From assembly GCF_001042905.1 (NCBI RefSeq), contig NZ_JYLB01000009.1:1-64000 (forward strand): a stretch of DNA of 64,000 bases, in the 5' to 3' direction. The stretch is from Pseudomonas lini. Lineage in GTDB: Bacteria > Pseudomonadota > Gammaproteobacteria > Pseudomonadales > Pseudomonadaceae. The position numbers and the translations under genes were made by a program. Of this stretch, positions 24,868 to 35,500 are shown one piece after another. How positions within the stretch are numbered: position 1 is the first letter of the stretch; every line of letters starts with the position of its first letter. The notes below the pieces were generated by a model. That model did not search any database and was not told the origin of the DNA. It worked only from the letters and a program-made list of their open reading frames with translations.

Positions 24868-25851
24868 ATGGGTGTTGCTGTGGGTTTTGCCGTTCGGCCG
24901 TTGCTGCCGGCGCGAGGTCGTTTGCCGCTGTTGGTGGAGGCGACCGAGCCGAATACCAGCCTGTTGGCGGTGTTCGATGAATTGAATGAGCTGGTGGATG
25001 AGCATTTGCTGCGTGACGGCGGCATTCTGTTTCGCGGGTTCCAGCTGGAGGGCGCCGAGCAGTTCCGCCAGTTCGCCGCCGGCTTCGGCCATCCGCTGCT
25101 CAATTACGAGTTCGGCTCGACGCCGCGCACCAATGTCACCCAAGGGGTCTATACCTCCACCGAATACCCGGCGCATCAGAGCATTCCGTTGCACAACGAG
25201 CAGGCCTACTCCCGGGACTGGCCGATGAAAATCTGGTTCTACAGCATGATCGCCGCCACCTCGGGCGGTGAAACGCCGATTGCCGACAGCCGGGAAGTCT
25301 ATCGCCGCATGCCTGTCGCGATTCGCGAGCGCTTCGTCAGCAAGGGGCTGATGTATGTGCGCAATTTCGGGAATGGGCTGGACGTGGCCTGGGAGCAAGT
25401 GTTCAACACCGAAGACCGCGAGGTGGCCGAGGCCTACTGCAAGGCCCACGGCATCATTTGTGAGTGGAAGGACGACGGAGAATTGCGCACCCGCCAGACC
25501 TGTCAGGCGGTGGCGCGTCATCCGGTGACCGGCGACATGGTCTGGTTCAATCAGGCTCACCTGTTCCACATTTCCAACCTTCAGCCGGAGGTGCGTGAAA
25601 CCCTGCTGGACATCGTCGACGAGGAAGACCTGCCGCGTAACGTCTACTACGGCGATGGCTCGCCCATCGAAGATGAAGTGCTCAATGAAATTCGCGCCGT
25701 GCTCGATGACTGCGCCATCAGCTTTCCCTGGCAGGAGGGCGATGTGCTGATGCTCGACAACATGCTCTCGGCCCATGCCCGCGCGCCTTTCGAAGGCAAG
25801 CGCAAGGTGATCGTCGCGATGGCCGAAGGGCATTCCCAGGATGTGCGCTGA
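24868..25851 (+). CDS. TauD/SyrP-like dioxygenase, probable aspartyl beta-hydroxylase for pyoverdine
   Basis: A 327-residue Fe(II)/2-oxoglutarate oxygenase. The iron triad reads His109-x-Glu111 (LHNEQAY) and His303 (SAHAR), with the 2-oxoglutarate Arg near 312. It resembles SyrP, which hydroxylates carrier-bound Asp. The first module of NRPS2 has an Asp code, giving this enzyme an obvious substrate: beta-hydroxyaspartate, one of the iron ligands. P. putida KT2440 has a syrP-like gene in the same place, as I recall. Start at 24868 chosen for AGGAGG upstream. Confidence 0.85.
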   Translation: MGVAVGFAVRPLLPARGRLPLLVEATEPNTSLLAVFDELNELVDEHLLRDGGILFRGFQLEGAEQFRQFAAGFGHPLLNYEFGSTPRTNVTQGVYTSTEYPAHQSIPLHNEQAYSRDWPMKIWFYSMIAATSGGETPIADSREVYRRMPVAIRERFVSKGLMYVRNFGNGLDVAWEQVFNTEDREVAEAYCKAHGIICEWKDDGELRTRQTCQAVARHPVTGDMVWFNQAHLFHISNLQPEVRETLLDIVDEEDLPRNVYYGDGSPIEDEVLNEIRAVLDDCAISFPWQEGDVLMLDNMLSAHARAPFEGKRKVIVAMAEGHSQDVR

Positions 25852-25950
25852 TCTGATCAGTCCCTGACGCGCCTGTCGCCGAAGCCGGTCTTGCACCGGC
25901 TGTGGCATTTTTGTTGCGCTGTCCACTGCTCGGTCTAATGCCTGGTGCGG

Positions 25951-26048
25951 AACCTGTGGGAGCGGGCTTGCTCGCGAAGAGGGCGTGTCAGTCAACATTA
26001 ATGTTGCCGGGTACACCGCTTTCGCGAGCAAGCCCGCTCCCACAGGTT
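25951..26048. repeat. REPIN
   Basis: AACCTGTGGGAGCGGGCTTG (continuing CTCGCGAA) and its exact inverse flank a 42-base spacer. It occupies most of the 316-base gap between the hydroxylase and NRPS1. The rest holds the PvdS box. Confidence 0.9.
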
Positions 26049-26084
26049 CTGCACCTCAACTGACTGGCCGCGTTTGTCAGTGCC

Positions 26085-26110
26085 GCTAAATCATCGCATC
26101 AGCCATTCGT
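26085..26110 (+). promoter_or_regulatory. PvdS (iron-starvation) box for the NRPS operon
   Basis: GCTAAAT, 16 bases, CGT: an exact match to the consensus of the pyoverdine sigma factor PvdS. It lies 58 bases before the NRPS1 start. Confidence 0.85.
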
Positions 26111-26167
26111 TCTTGTTGATACGACCGGGCCTCCTGGTCACGCCGACGATCAGCAAGGACCCAATGC

Positions 26168-29100
26168 ATGAATGCCGCAGACGCACAGAAACTCGCCCGC
26201 CGCTTTATCGAACTGCCGCAGGACAAGCGCCGCTTGTTTTTGGCCGGCATGGCCCGCGAAGGCATCGATTTTGCGCAGCTTCCCATGACCTCCTGTGTCG
26301 GGGTCGACGAGCGTGACGGCCTGTCCTATGCGCAGCAGCGGATGTGGTTTCTCTGGCAGCTGGATCCGCAGAGCGCGGCCTATAACCTGCCGATGGCGGT
26401 GCGCCTGAACGGCGCGCTGCAAACCGAGGCGCTTGAGCGCGCGTTCAGCCTGTTGGTGGCGCGTCATGAGTGCCTGCGAACCACCTTCGGCCAGGAGGGC
26501 GAGCGTGCGTTCCAGCAGGTGGCCGAACCCCGTGACCTGACACTGGCGATCAACGACCTGAGTGCCTTGCCTGAAGAACGGCGCTGGCCGCAGGCGCAAC
26601 AGCACATGATGGCTGAAGCCACTCAGGCGTTCGACTTGCAACAGGGACCGCTGCTGAGCCTTCGCCTGTTGCGCCTGGCCGAACAGGAACACGTGCTGCT
26701 GCTGACGCTGCACCACATCATTGCCGATGGCTGGTCGATGAACATTCTGATCGACGAGTTCATGCGCACCTACGACGGGTTGGTGGCGGGACGGCAACCG
26801 ACCTTGCCGGAATTGGCCGTGCACTACCGCGACTATGCCCTGTGGCAACGCAGCTGGCTGGAAGCCGGGGAGCGCGAGCGTCAGCTCGATTACTGGCGCA
26901 TGCAGTTGGGCGAAGAGCACCCGATTCTCGAATTGCCCACCGACCGTGCCTATCCGGCCCAGTCCAGCCACCAGGGCGCGCGCCTGGAAAAAGTCATCGA
27001 CGGTGCCCTGCGCCAGGAGCTGAAAACCCTCGCCCAGCGCCAGGGCGTGACGCTGTTCGTGGTGCTGCTGGCTGCCTTCAAAACCTTGCTGCATCGCTAC
27101 AGCGGCCAGACCGACATCCGCGTCGGTGGCTTGATAGCCAACCGTACCCGCAGTGAAACCGAAGGCCTGATCGGCTTCTTCGTCAATACCCAGATCCTGC
27201 GCAGCGAGGTCACCCCTCAAACCCGTTTCAGCGACCTGTTGCAGAGCCTGCGTCAAGCGGCGCTTGGCGCCCAGGCCCATCAGGAGCTGCCGTTCGATGC
27301 GTTGATCGAAGCCCTGCAACCGGCCCGCAGCCAGAGTCACAATCCGCTGTTTCAGGTGATGTTCAACCACCAGCCACTGGTGACCGATCTGCAGGACGTG
27401 CGGCTCGATTGCGGTTTGCAAGTCGGCTATCTGAGCGAGCAGCAACTGGCCGGCAGTGGGCGTCAACATGCGGCCACCAGTGACCTGATGCTCGACACCC
27501 GGGAGGAGGGCGAGCAACTGTTCGCAGCGTTCACCTACGCCACCGACCTGTTCGACGCACAGACCATCGCCGCGTTGGCCGAGCATTGGCACAACGTGCT
27601 GGTGTCGGTCTGCCGTGATCCGCAACAACCGTTGGGCGAGGTGGCGATGCTCGGCACGGATGAGCGCGAGCGCTTGATTCAACCCGTCGCCATCCCGGCG
27701 TCGCTGCCCGGCATGCCGCAGCTGTTCGAGGCTCAGGCCGCACACACTCCCGACACCACCGCCGTGATTCTGGCTGGCGATCAGTCGCCCTCACTCAGCT
27801 ATGCCGAACTGAATGCTCGCAGCAATCGTCTGGCCCATCAGTTGCGCGCCCAAGGTGTCGGCCCCGATGTGCTGGTCGGTGTGGCGTTGGGGCGCTCGCT
27901 GGAACTGGCCGTGGCGTTGCTGGCCGTGCTCAAGGCCGGTGGCGCCTATGTGCCGCTGGACCCGCACACGCCGGCCGAACGCTTGCGCCATGTGCTGGAT
28001 GACAGCGGGCTGAAGCTGTTGCTGACCGAGAGCTCTCTGCTGACCAGTCTGCCGGCGCTCGATGGCATCGATTGCCTGTGTCTGGACCGACTGCCGGACA
28101 GCGACGCTGCGAATCAAGACAACCTGCAACGGACGGTGGATCCGCAGAACCTCGCGTATGTGATTTACACCTCCGGCTCCACCGGCCGGCCGAAGGGCGT
28201 GGCGGTCAGCCATGGCGCGTTGGGCGAATTCATCGCGCGGGCGATCGACTACAGCGATTTGCGTGAAGGCGATCGCGTGCTGCAATTCGCCACCAGCAGT
28301 TTTGACGGTTTCGTCGAGCAATTCTTCCCGCCGCTGTGCCATGGCGCCGCTGTCGTCCTGCGCGATACACGCCTGTGGGACAGTACGACCTTGCGCGAGG
28401 TGATCGTCGAACAGGGCATTACCCTGGCGGATTTGCCGGCCGCTTACTGGTATTCGGTGGTGCAGGATTACGCGGCTAACCCGCCTGTCCACTTCGGCGC
28501 CTTGCGCCAGATTCATGTGGGCGGCGAGGCGATGGCGGTGGACGGGCTGCGCCTGTGGCAACGCGCCGGGTTGGGCCATGTGCGTTTGCTCAACACCTAC
28601 GGCCCGACCGAGGCGACGGTGGTTTCGACCATCCACGATTGCAGCACATTGACCGCCGAAGCGGTGTCGTGGCGCGGCATACCGATCGGTCATGGCCTGG
28701 AGCAACGCCGGTTGTACGTGCTCGACGACGATTTGAACCTGCTGCCGCAAGGAGCGGTGGGCGAGTTGTACATCGGCGGGCCGGGCCTGGCTCGTGGTTA
28801 TCACCAGCAACCGACGCTCAGTGCCCAGCGGTTTATCGCCGATCCGTTCGCGGTCGGCGAGCGCCTGTACCGCACCGGCGACCGTGCCCGGCTGCGGGAC
28901 GACGGCGCGGTGGAGTACATCGGCCGCGTCGATCACCAAGTGAAAATTCGCGGGTTCCGCATTGAATTGGGGGAAATCGAATCGCGGTTGCAGCAATGCC
29001 CGGGGATTCGTGAGGCGGTGGTACTGGCCTTGCCCCTGATTGGCGGGACGCAACTGGTGGCGTATCTGGTCGTCGATCCGAGCGTGCTCGGCAGTGCGGC

Positions 29101-29575
29101 GGAGCAAGCGATTTTGCGTCAGCAAATCAGGGCCTCACTGCAGAAGAACCTGCCGGACTACATGGTGCCCGGCCACTTGCTGCTGTTGCCGCGCCTGCCT
29201 CTGACCCCCAGCGGCAAACTCGACCGCAAGGCCCTGCCGATCCCCGATCCGAGCCAATTGCAGAGCACTTATCGCGCACCGCAAACCGACACCGAACAGG
29301 CTCTCGCGCTGATCTGGATCGAGGTACTGCAGGTGCCACGGGTCGGTATGGATGACCATTTCTTTGAGTTGGGCGGGCATTCGTTGCTGGCCGCGCAAGT
29401 GATCGCGCGGATCAAAAGCCAGTTGGGCGTGGTTCTGCCGTTGCGCAGTCTGTTCGAGACACCGCTGCTGGGCGATCTGGCGCTGGAACTGGCCGCGCTG
29501 GCAGAAGGTGCAAGCGATAACGACTGGTCCGACATGGATCAGTTCATGAGTTCTTTGGAGGGGGTAGAAGTATGA
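26168..29575 (+). CDS. pyoverdine side-chain NRPS 1 (C-A-T, Lys)
   Basis: A 1135-residue single-module synthetase. The C domain is LCL-type with HHIIADGWS near 182. The A domain has A3 TSGSTGRPKG near 667. The carrier motif is FFELGGHSLL near 1065. My manual specificity code is D-G-E-D-H-G-T-V-V-(K), the Pseudomonas Lys code. With no epimerase, it adds L-Lys. The LCL C domain fits a donor ending in L-Dab from the chromophore NRPS PvdL encoded elsewhere, so Lys would be the first side-chain residue. The stop overlaps the next start as ATGA. Confidence 0.9.
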   Translation: MNAADAQKLARRFIELPQDKRRLFLAGMAREGIDFAQLPMTSCVGVDERDGLSYAQQRMWFLWQLDPQSAAYNLPMAVRLNGALQTEALERAFSLLVARHECLRTTFGQEGERAFQQVAEPRDLTLAINDLSALPEERRWPQAQQHMMAEATQAFDLQQGPLLSLRLLRLAEQEHVLLLTLHHIIADGWSMNILIDEFMRTYDGLVAGRQPTLPELAVHYRDYALWQRSWLEAGERERQLDYWRMQLGEEHPILELPTDRAYPAQSSHQGARLEKVIDGALRQELKTLAQRQGVTLFVVLLAAFKTLLHRYSGQTDIRVGGLIANRTRSETEGLIGFFVNTQILRSEVTPQTRFSDLLQSLRQAALGAQAHQELPFDALIEALQPARSQSHNPLFQVMFNHQPLVTDLQDVRLDCGLQVGYLSEQQLAGSGRQHAATSDLMLDTREEGEQLFAAFTYATDLFDAQTIAALAEHWHNVLVSVCRDPQQPLGEVAMLGTDERERLIQPVAIPASLPGMPQLFEAQAAHTPDTTAVILAGDQSPSLSYAELNARSNRLAHQLRAQGVGPDVLVGVALGRSLELAVALLAVLKAGGAYVPLDPHTPAERLRHVLDDSGLKLLLTESSLLTSLPALDGIDCLCLDRLPDSDAANQDNLQRTVDPQNLAYVIYTSGSTGRPKGVAVSHGALGEFIARAIDYSDLREGDRVLQFATSSFDGFVEQFFPPLCHGAAVVLRDTRLWDSTTLREVIVEQGITLADLPAAYWYSVVQDYAANPPVHFGALRQIHVGGEAMAVDGLRLWQRAGLGHVRLLNTYGPTEATVVSTIHDCSTLTAEAVSWRGIPIGHGLEQRRLYVLDDDLNLLPQGAVGELYIGGPGLARGYHQQPTLSAQRFIADPFAVGERLYRTGDRARLRDDGAVEYIGRVDHQVKIRGFRIELGEIESRLQQCPGIREAVVLALPLIGGTQLVAYLVVDPSVLGSAAEQAILRQQIRASLQKNLPDYMVPGHLLLLPRLPLTPSGKLDRKALPIPDPSQLQSTYRAPQTDTEQALALIWIEVLQVPRVGMDDHFFELGGHSLLAAQVIARIKSQLGVVLPLRSLFETPLLGDLALELAALAEGASDNDWSDMDQFMSSLEGVEV

Positions 29576-32500
29576 GCGGCACTATGGCGGAGCGTATCGC
29601 TAAAAGGTTCGTCGGTTTGCCGCTGGAGCAACGTCGACTGTTTCTCGCCAAACTGCGCGAGGAGGGCAAGGACTTCAGCCTGCTGCCGCTGCCGGTCAGT
29701 CGTCACGACTGCGCGGCGATCCCGCTCTCGTTTGCCCAGCAGCGCTTGCTGTTTCTCTGGCAGCTCGATCCGCAGAGCGCCGCGTACAACATGGCCGCCG
29801 GCCTGCGCTTGCATGGGCAACTGAACGAGGCAGCGTTGCTATGTTCCTTCGATCATCTGGTGGCGCGCCATGAAGTGCTGCGCACGGTGTTCCAGACCGA
29901 CAACGACCCGCCGAGCCAGATCATCCTCGACCAGCAGAGCGTGCCGCTGCAACGCGTCGATCTGTCGAACGTCGCCGCGCAAGAACGTGAAACCGAGCTG
30001 GCGCGGCGGGTCCGGGAAGCGGCCGCGCAACCATTCGATCTGCTCCACGGGCCATTGCTGCGGGCCAGTCTGTTCTGTCTGGCGGACGATGAACATGTGC
30101 TGATCGTGAGCATGCACCACATCGTCTCCGATGGCTGGTCGATGGACGTCATGGTCAAGGAATTCGTGCAGTGCTACCAGGCCTTCAGCCTCGAGCGCGA
30201 ACCGCAATTGCCGGCGTTGCCGTTGCAGTACGCCGACTACGCGATCTGGCAGCGCCGCTGGCTGGAGGCCGGCGAGGGCGAGCGGCAACTCGATTACTGG
30301 CGTCAGCAGTTGGGTGAAGAGCATCCGCTGTTGGACGTGGCGGCGGATTTCCCTCGGCCGCTGACCCAGAGCTTTGAAGGCCAGACCCTGAGCTTTGATT
30401 TCGGTGCGGACCTGTCCCGGCAGTTGAACGGCTTTGCCCGGGCTCAGGGCATCAGTTTGTTCATGCTGGTGCTGGCCGGGTTTTCGCTGTTCCTGTCGCG
30501 TCTTGGCGGCCAGCGCGATATCCGTGTCGGCGTGCCCAATGCCAACCGTGGGCGCTCCGAGGTCGAAGGGTTGATCGGTTTCTTCGTCAACACTCAGGTG
30601 TTGCGTTGCCAGGTCGATGAGCGCGGCAGCTTTGACGATTTGCTGGCCCGGGTTCGGGAAGCATCGTTCGGTGCCCAGGCTCATCAGGAGCTGCCCTTCG
30701 AGCAACTGGTGGATGAACTGGTGCCCGAGCGAACCCTGGGGCACAACCCTTTGTTCCAGGCCAAGTTCAACCAGAACGTCGGCATGCAGACCCAGCGTTC
30801 GATGAACCTGCCGGGCCTGAGTGTCACCGAGTATCCGCTGGACAAACAAGGCACGCACTTTGATCTGGCGCTGGACATCACCGATGACGGCACGCTGATC
30901 CACGGGCAAATGACTTACGCCAGTGACCTGTACCAGCACTCGACCATCGAGGGGTTTATCCCGACGCTGCTCGGCCTGTTCCGCGAATTGCTGAGCGCCC
31001 CGCAGGCGCCGCTGCACAGTCTTGCAACCACACCTGTGCAACCGGCGCTGGCGCCACGGCAGCCGGCGGAGTCGGTGTTGCAGCAATGGGATCGTCAGGT
31101 GGCCGCGCAGCCTGAAGCGCTGGCCGCACGCTGTCTCGAACGGACGTTGAGTTTCCAGGCGCTGGATCAGGACGCCAATCGCCTGGCCCACTACCTGCGT
31201 GCGCAAGGCGTGCAAAACGGGCAGCCAGTGGCGGTGCTGATGGAGCGCTCCCTGGAATGGCTGACCTGTGTGTTGGGTATTTTCAAGGCCGGGGCGGTGT
31301 ACATGCCGCTGGACGTCAAGGCGCCGGCCGCGCGATTGCAGCAGATGCTCGAAGGCGCGCAGGCGAAAGTCCTGCTGTGTGCCGCAGGCGACGCGCGGGA
31401 AAGCAGCCTGGCGGTCACCGGTTGCCAAGAGCTGGCCTTCGCGCCCGAACGCTGGCAGGACCAGCCGACGACGAAGCCTTCGCTGACCGTGTCGGCGGAT
31501 GCAGCGGCCTATGTGATTCACACCTCCGGCTCCACCGGCCAACCCAAAGGCGTGCTGGTGAGCCACGGCGCCCTGACCAGTTACGTGCGCGGTGCATTGG
31601 AACGTCTGGCGCTGGAGCCTGCGGCAAGCATGGCGCTGGTCTCGACCATTGCGGCGGACCTGGGGTTTACCGTGCTGTTCGGCGCCTTGTGCTCCGGTCG
31701 CTTGTTGCATGTATTGCCCGAAGAGCTGGGCTTCGACCCGGACCGGTTTGCCGATTACATGGCCGGGCACCAAGTGGGCGTGTTGAAAATCGTGCCGGGG
31801 CATTTGGCGGCGCTGATGCAAGCGTCCCGGGCCGCCGATGTGTTGCCGCAACACGCACTGATCGTGGGTGGCGAGGCCTGCTCGCCGGCATTGCTGGAGC
31901 AGGTGCGGCGACTCAAGCCGGGCTGCCGGTTCATCAACCACTATGGTCCGAGTGAAACTACAGTCGGCGTGCTGACTCATGAACTCAAGGATCTCGACTC
32001 GGGTGCCCGCAGCGTGCCGGTCGGCCGTCCGTTGTCGGGTGCGCATGTCTACGTGCTGGACGATGTGCTCAACGCGGTCGCCGATCAGGTGGCGGGCGAG
32101 CTGTACATTGGTGGCGACACTGTGGCGCTGGGTTACCTCGGGCAGCCGGGGCTGACCGCCGAACGCTTCCTGCCGGATCCGTTTGGCGCCGTCGGCGCCC
32201 GGGTGTACCGCAGCGGTGACCGGGTGCGGCGCAATCGTCAGGGAGCACTGGAATTCATCGGTCGCGCCGACGATCAGGTCAAGGTGCGCGGCTATCGGGT
32301 GGAGCCGGCGGAAGTCGCCCGGGTATTGCTGGGCCTGAGCGGTGTGAGCGAGGCCGCGGTGTTGGCCTTGCCGCTGGACGGTGATGAAACGCGCCTGCAA
32401 CTGGTGGCGTACTGCGTGGCCGCGCCTGACCTGCCGTTGGATGTCGACGCCTTGCGTCAGCAGTTACAGGCCTGCCTGCCGGAGTACATGGTGCCGGCGC

Positions 32501-35500
32501 AGATTGTTGTTCTGGAGCGCCTGCCGCTGACCGCCAACGGTAAACTGGACAAGCGTGCCTTGCCGGCGCCGGGGCTGGTCACGCAGCAATTTGTCGCCCC
32601 GGTGGGCGAGATCGAACAGAAGCTCGCCGCTATCTGGGCCGATGTCCTGAAGCTTGAACAGGTGGGCAGTACCGACAACTTCTTCGAGCTGGGCGGCGAT
32701 TCGATTCTCAGCCTGCAAATCATCGCCCGGGCCAAACGCCAGGGCATCAAGCTGAGCCCCAAGCAACTGTTCGAGAAGCAGACCATCGGCCAGTTGGCGG
32801 CAGTCGCCAAGCTGGTCGAGAGCAAACCGGCGGCCAGCGTCGCGCAAAAGATCAGCGGCGAGCTGCCGTTGTTGCCGATCCAGGCCCGCTTCTTCCAGAC
32901 CGACATTCCCCAGCGTCATCACTGGAACCAGTCGGTGATGCTGCAGCCGCAATCCCCCCTCGATGCGACCCATCTAAGCAACGCATTGGCCACCCTGATC
33001 GAGCAGCACGACGCGCTGAACCTGAGTTTCCAGGCGTCGGGCGAGACTTGGCAGGCGACATTCCAGGCGCAACGTCACACTGATCTGTTGTGGGTGCGGG
33101 CACTGGACGACCTTGCCGATTTGCCGGCGCTGGCCACCGAAGCCCAGCGCAGTCTCGATCTGCAACAGGGCCGTCTGGTGCGGGCGGTACTGGTGAACCT
33201 GCCTGACGCTACACAACGTTTGCTGCTGGTGATCCATCACCTGGTGGTGGATGGCGTGTCCTGGCGGGTGCTGCTGGAAGATTTGCAGCAGGCCTATACC
33301 GCGTTGGCGGCAGGCAAGACGATCGTGTTGCCGGGCAAAAGCAGTTCGCTTCAGGCCTGGGCGCAACACCTGCACCGTTACGGGCAAAGCGATATCTTGA
33401 AGGCCGAGCGCGATTATTGGCAGCGCACGCTGGAGGGCGGTAACAGCGACTTGCCGAGGGATTTCCCGGAGACAGTTCAGACCCGCCGTCAGGCCGCTCG
33501 GGCCACTTCACGCCTGAACAAGACACAGACCAACGCCCTGCTCAAAGTGGCACCGGCCACTTATCGCACGCAGATTAACGACCTGCTACTGACAGCCTTG
33601 GCGCGGGTGCTGTGTGACTGGAGCGAACAGGATTCGGTGCTGATCCAGCTCGAAGGCCACGGTCGCGAAGACCTGTTCGACGACCTAGATTTGAGTCGCA
33701 CCGTCGGTTGGTTCAGCAGTCTGTTTCCGGTGCGCCTGACCCCAGAGGCAGAGCCAGGCACTTCGCTGTGCGCGATCAAGGAACAACTGCGAGCTGTGCC
33801 GGGTAAAGGCATCGGCTACGGCGTGTTGCGCTACCTCGCAGGCTGCGAACCGCTGCGTGAATTGCCGCCGCCGCGCATCACCTTCAACTACCTGGGCCAG
33901 TTCGACGGCGCGTTCAGTGCCGCTGACGGCGCACTGTTCGTGCCGGCTGCCGAAAGCACTGGCGAGCATCAGGATGAAGATGCGCCCTTGGGCAACTGGC
34001 TGAGTGTCGACGGCCAGGTCTATGGCGGTGAGCTGGAATTGGTCTGGACGTTCGGCCAAGGCATGTACCGCCCGCAAACCATTCAGACGCTGGCCGATGC
34101 CTATTGCCATGAGCTGCAACGATTGATCGAACATTGCACTGCCGGTGAGCATGCCGGGGTCACGCCGTCGGACTTCAATCTGGTGCGCCTGACGCAAGCG
34201 CAACTGTCGGCGCTGCCGGTGCCGGCGCGGGATATCAGCGATCTCTATCCGTTGTCGCCGATGCAGCAAGGCATCCTGTTCCACAGCCTCAACGAACCGG
34301 ACGGCCCGGCCTACACCAATCAGTTGCGCGTCGATGTGCAGCAACTGGACGCCGAGCGTTTCCGTCAGGCCTGGCAGCAGACGCTGGAGGCCCATGAGAT
34401 TCTGCGCACTGCGTTCGTCTGGCCCGAGGACGCCGATGCGGCGGTGCAGATTGTAAGGCAGACGGTGCAGATGCCCCTGACCGTGCAGGACTGGCGCGGT
34501 CGTGATGACCTTCACGGGGCGCTCGATCAGTTGGCTCGGGAAGATCTGGCCGCCGGTTTCGAACTGGACCAGGCTCCGCTGTTGCGCGTGCTGTTGGTGC
34601 AAACCGGTGAAGCGCTGCATCACTTGATCTACACCAGTCATCACATCCTCATGGATGGCTGGAGCACCTCGCAGTTGTTCGGCGAGGTGTTGCAACGCTA
34701 TGCCGGCATGACCCCGGCGGCGACCCCGGGACGCTATCGCGATTACATTGAGTGGCTGGGCCAGCGCGATGTTCAGGCCAGTCGCGAGTTCTGGACGTCG
34801 GCATTGGTTGACCTTCAGGAGCCGACCCGCCTGGCCAGCGCGATGCCGGTCAGTCAGACGTTGGCCGGCGGTTATGCCGATTACCAACATGTGTTCAGCG
34901 AACAACAAACCGGCGACCTGAACCGCTTCGCCCGCGAGCAGAAAGTCACCCTCAATACCTTGATGCAAGCCGCGTGGCTGGTGCTGTTGCAGCGCTATAC
35001 CGGCCAGGACACCGTGGCTTTCGGCGCCACTGTGGCCGGTCGCCCGACGGACTTGCCCGGCGTCGAGCAGCAGATCGGCCTGTTCATCAATACCTTGCCG
35101 GTGGTGGCTTCGCCGTCCGCCGAGATCCCGGTCGGGCAGTGGATTCAGCAGGTGCAGAGCCTCAACCTGGCCCTGCGCGAACATGAGAGCACGCCGCTTT
35201 ACGATATCCAGCGCTGGGCGGGGCAGGGCGCGGGCGCGCTGTTCGACAGTATTCTGGTGTTCGAGAACTACCCGATGGCCGAAGCGCTGGCCCAAGGCTC
35301 TGTCACCGGGCTGGAGTTTTCCACCCTCCAGCGTCAGGAGCAGACCAATTATCCGCTGACACTGGTGGCGGTCACCGGTCGTGAGTTGACCCTGGGCTTG
35401 AGCTTCGATCAGGCCTGTTTCGATCACGCCACCATCGCTGACCTGAGCACCCAGCTCGAAGGCCTGATGATGCAAATTATGGCGGACGCTTCGCAGCCTC

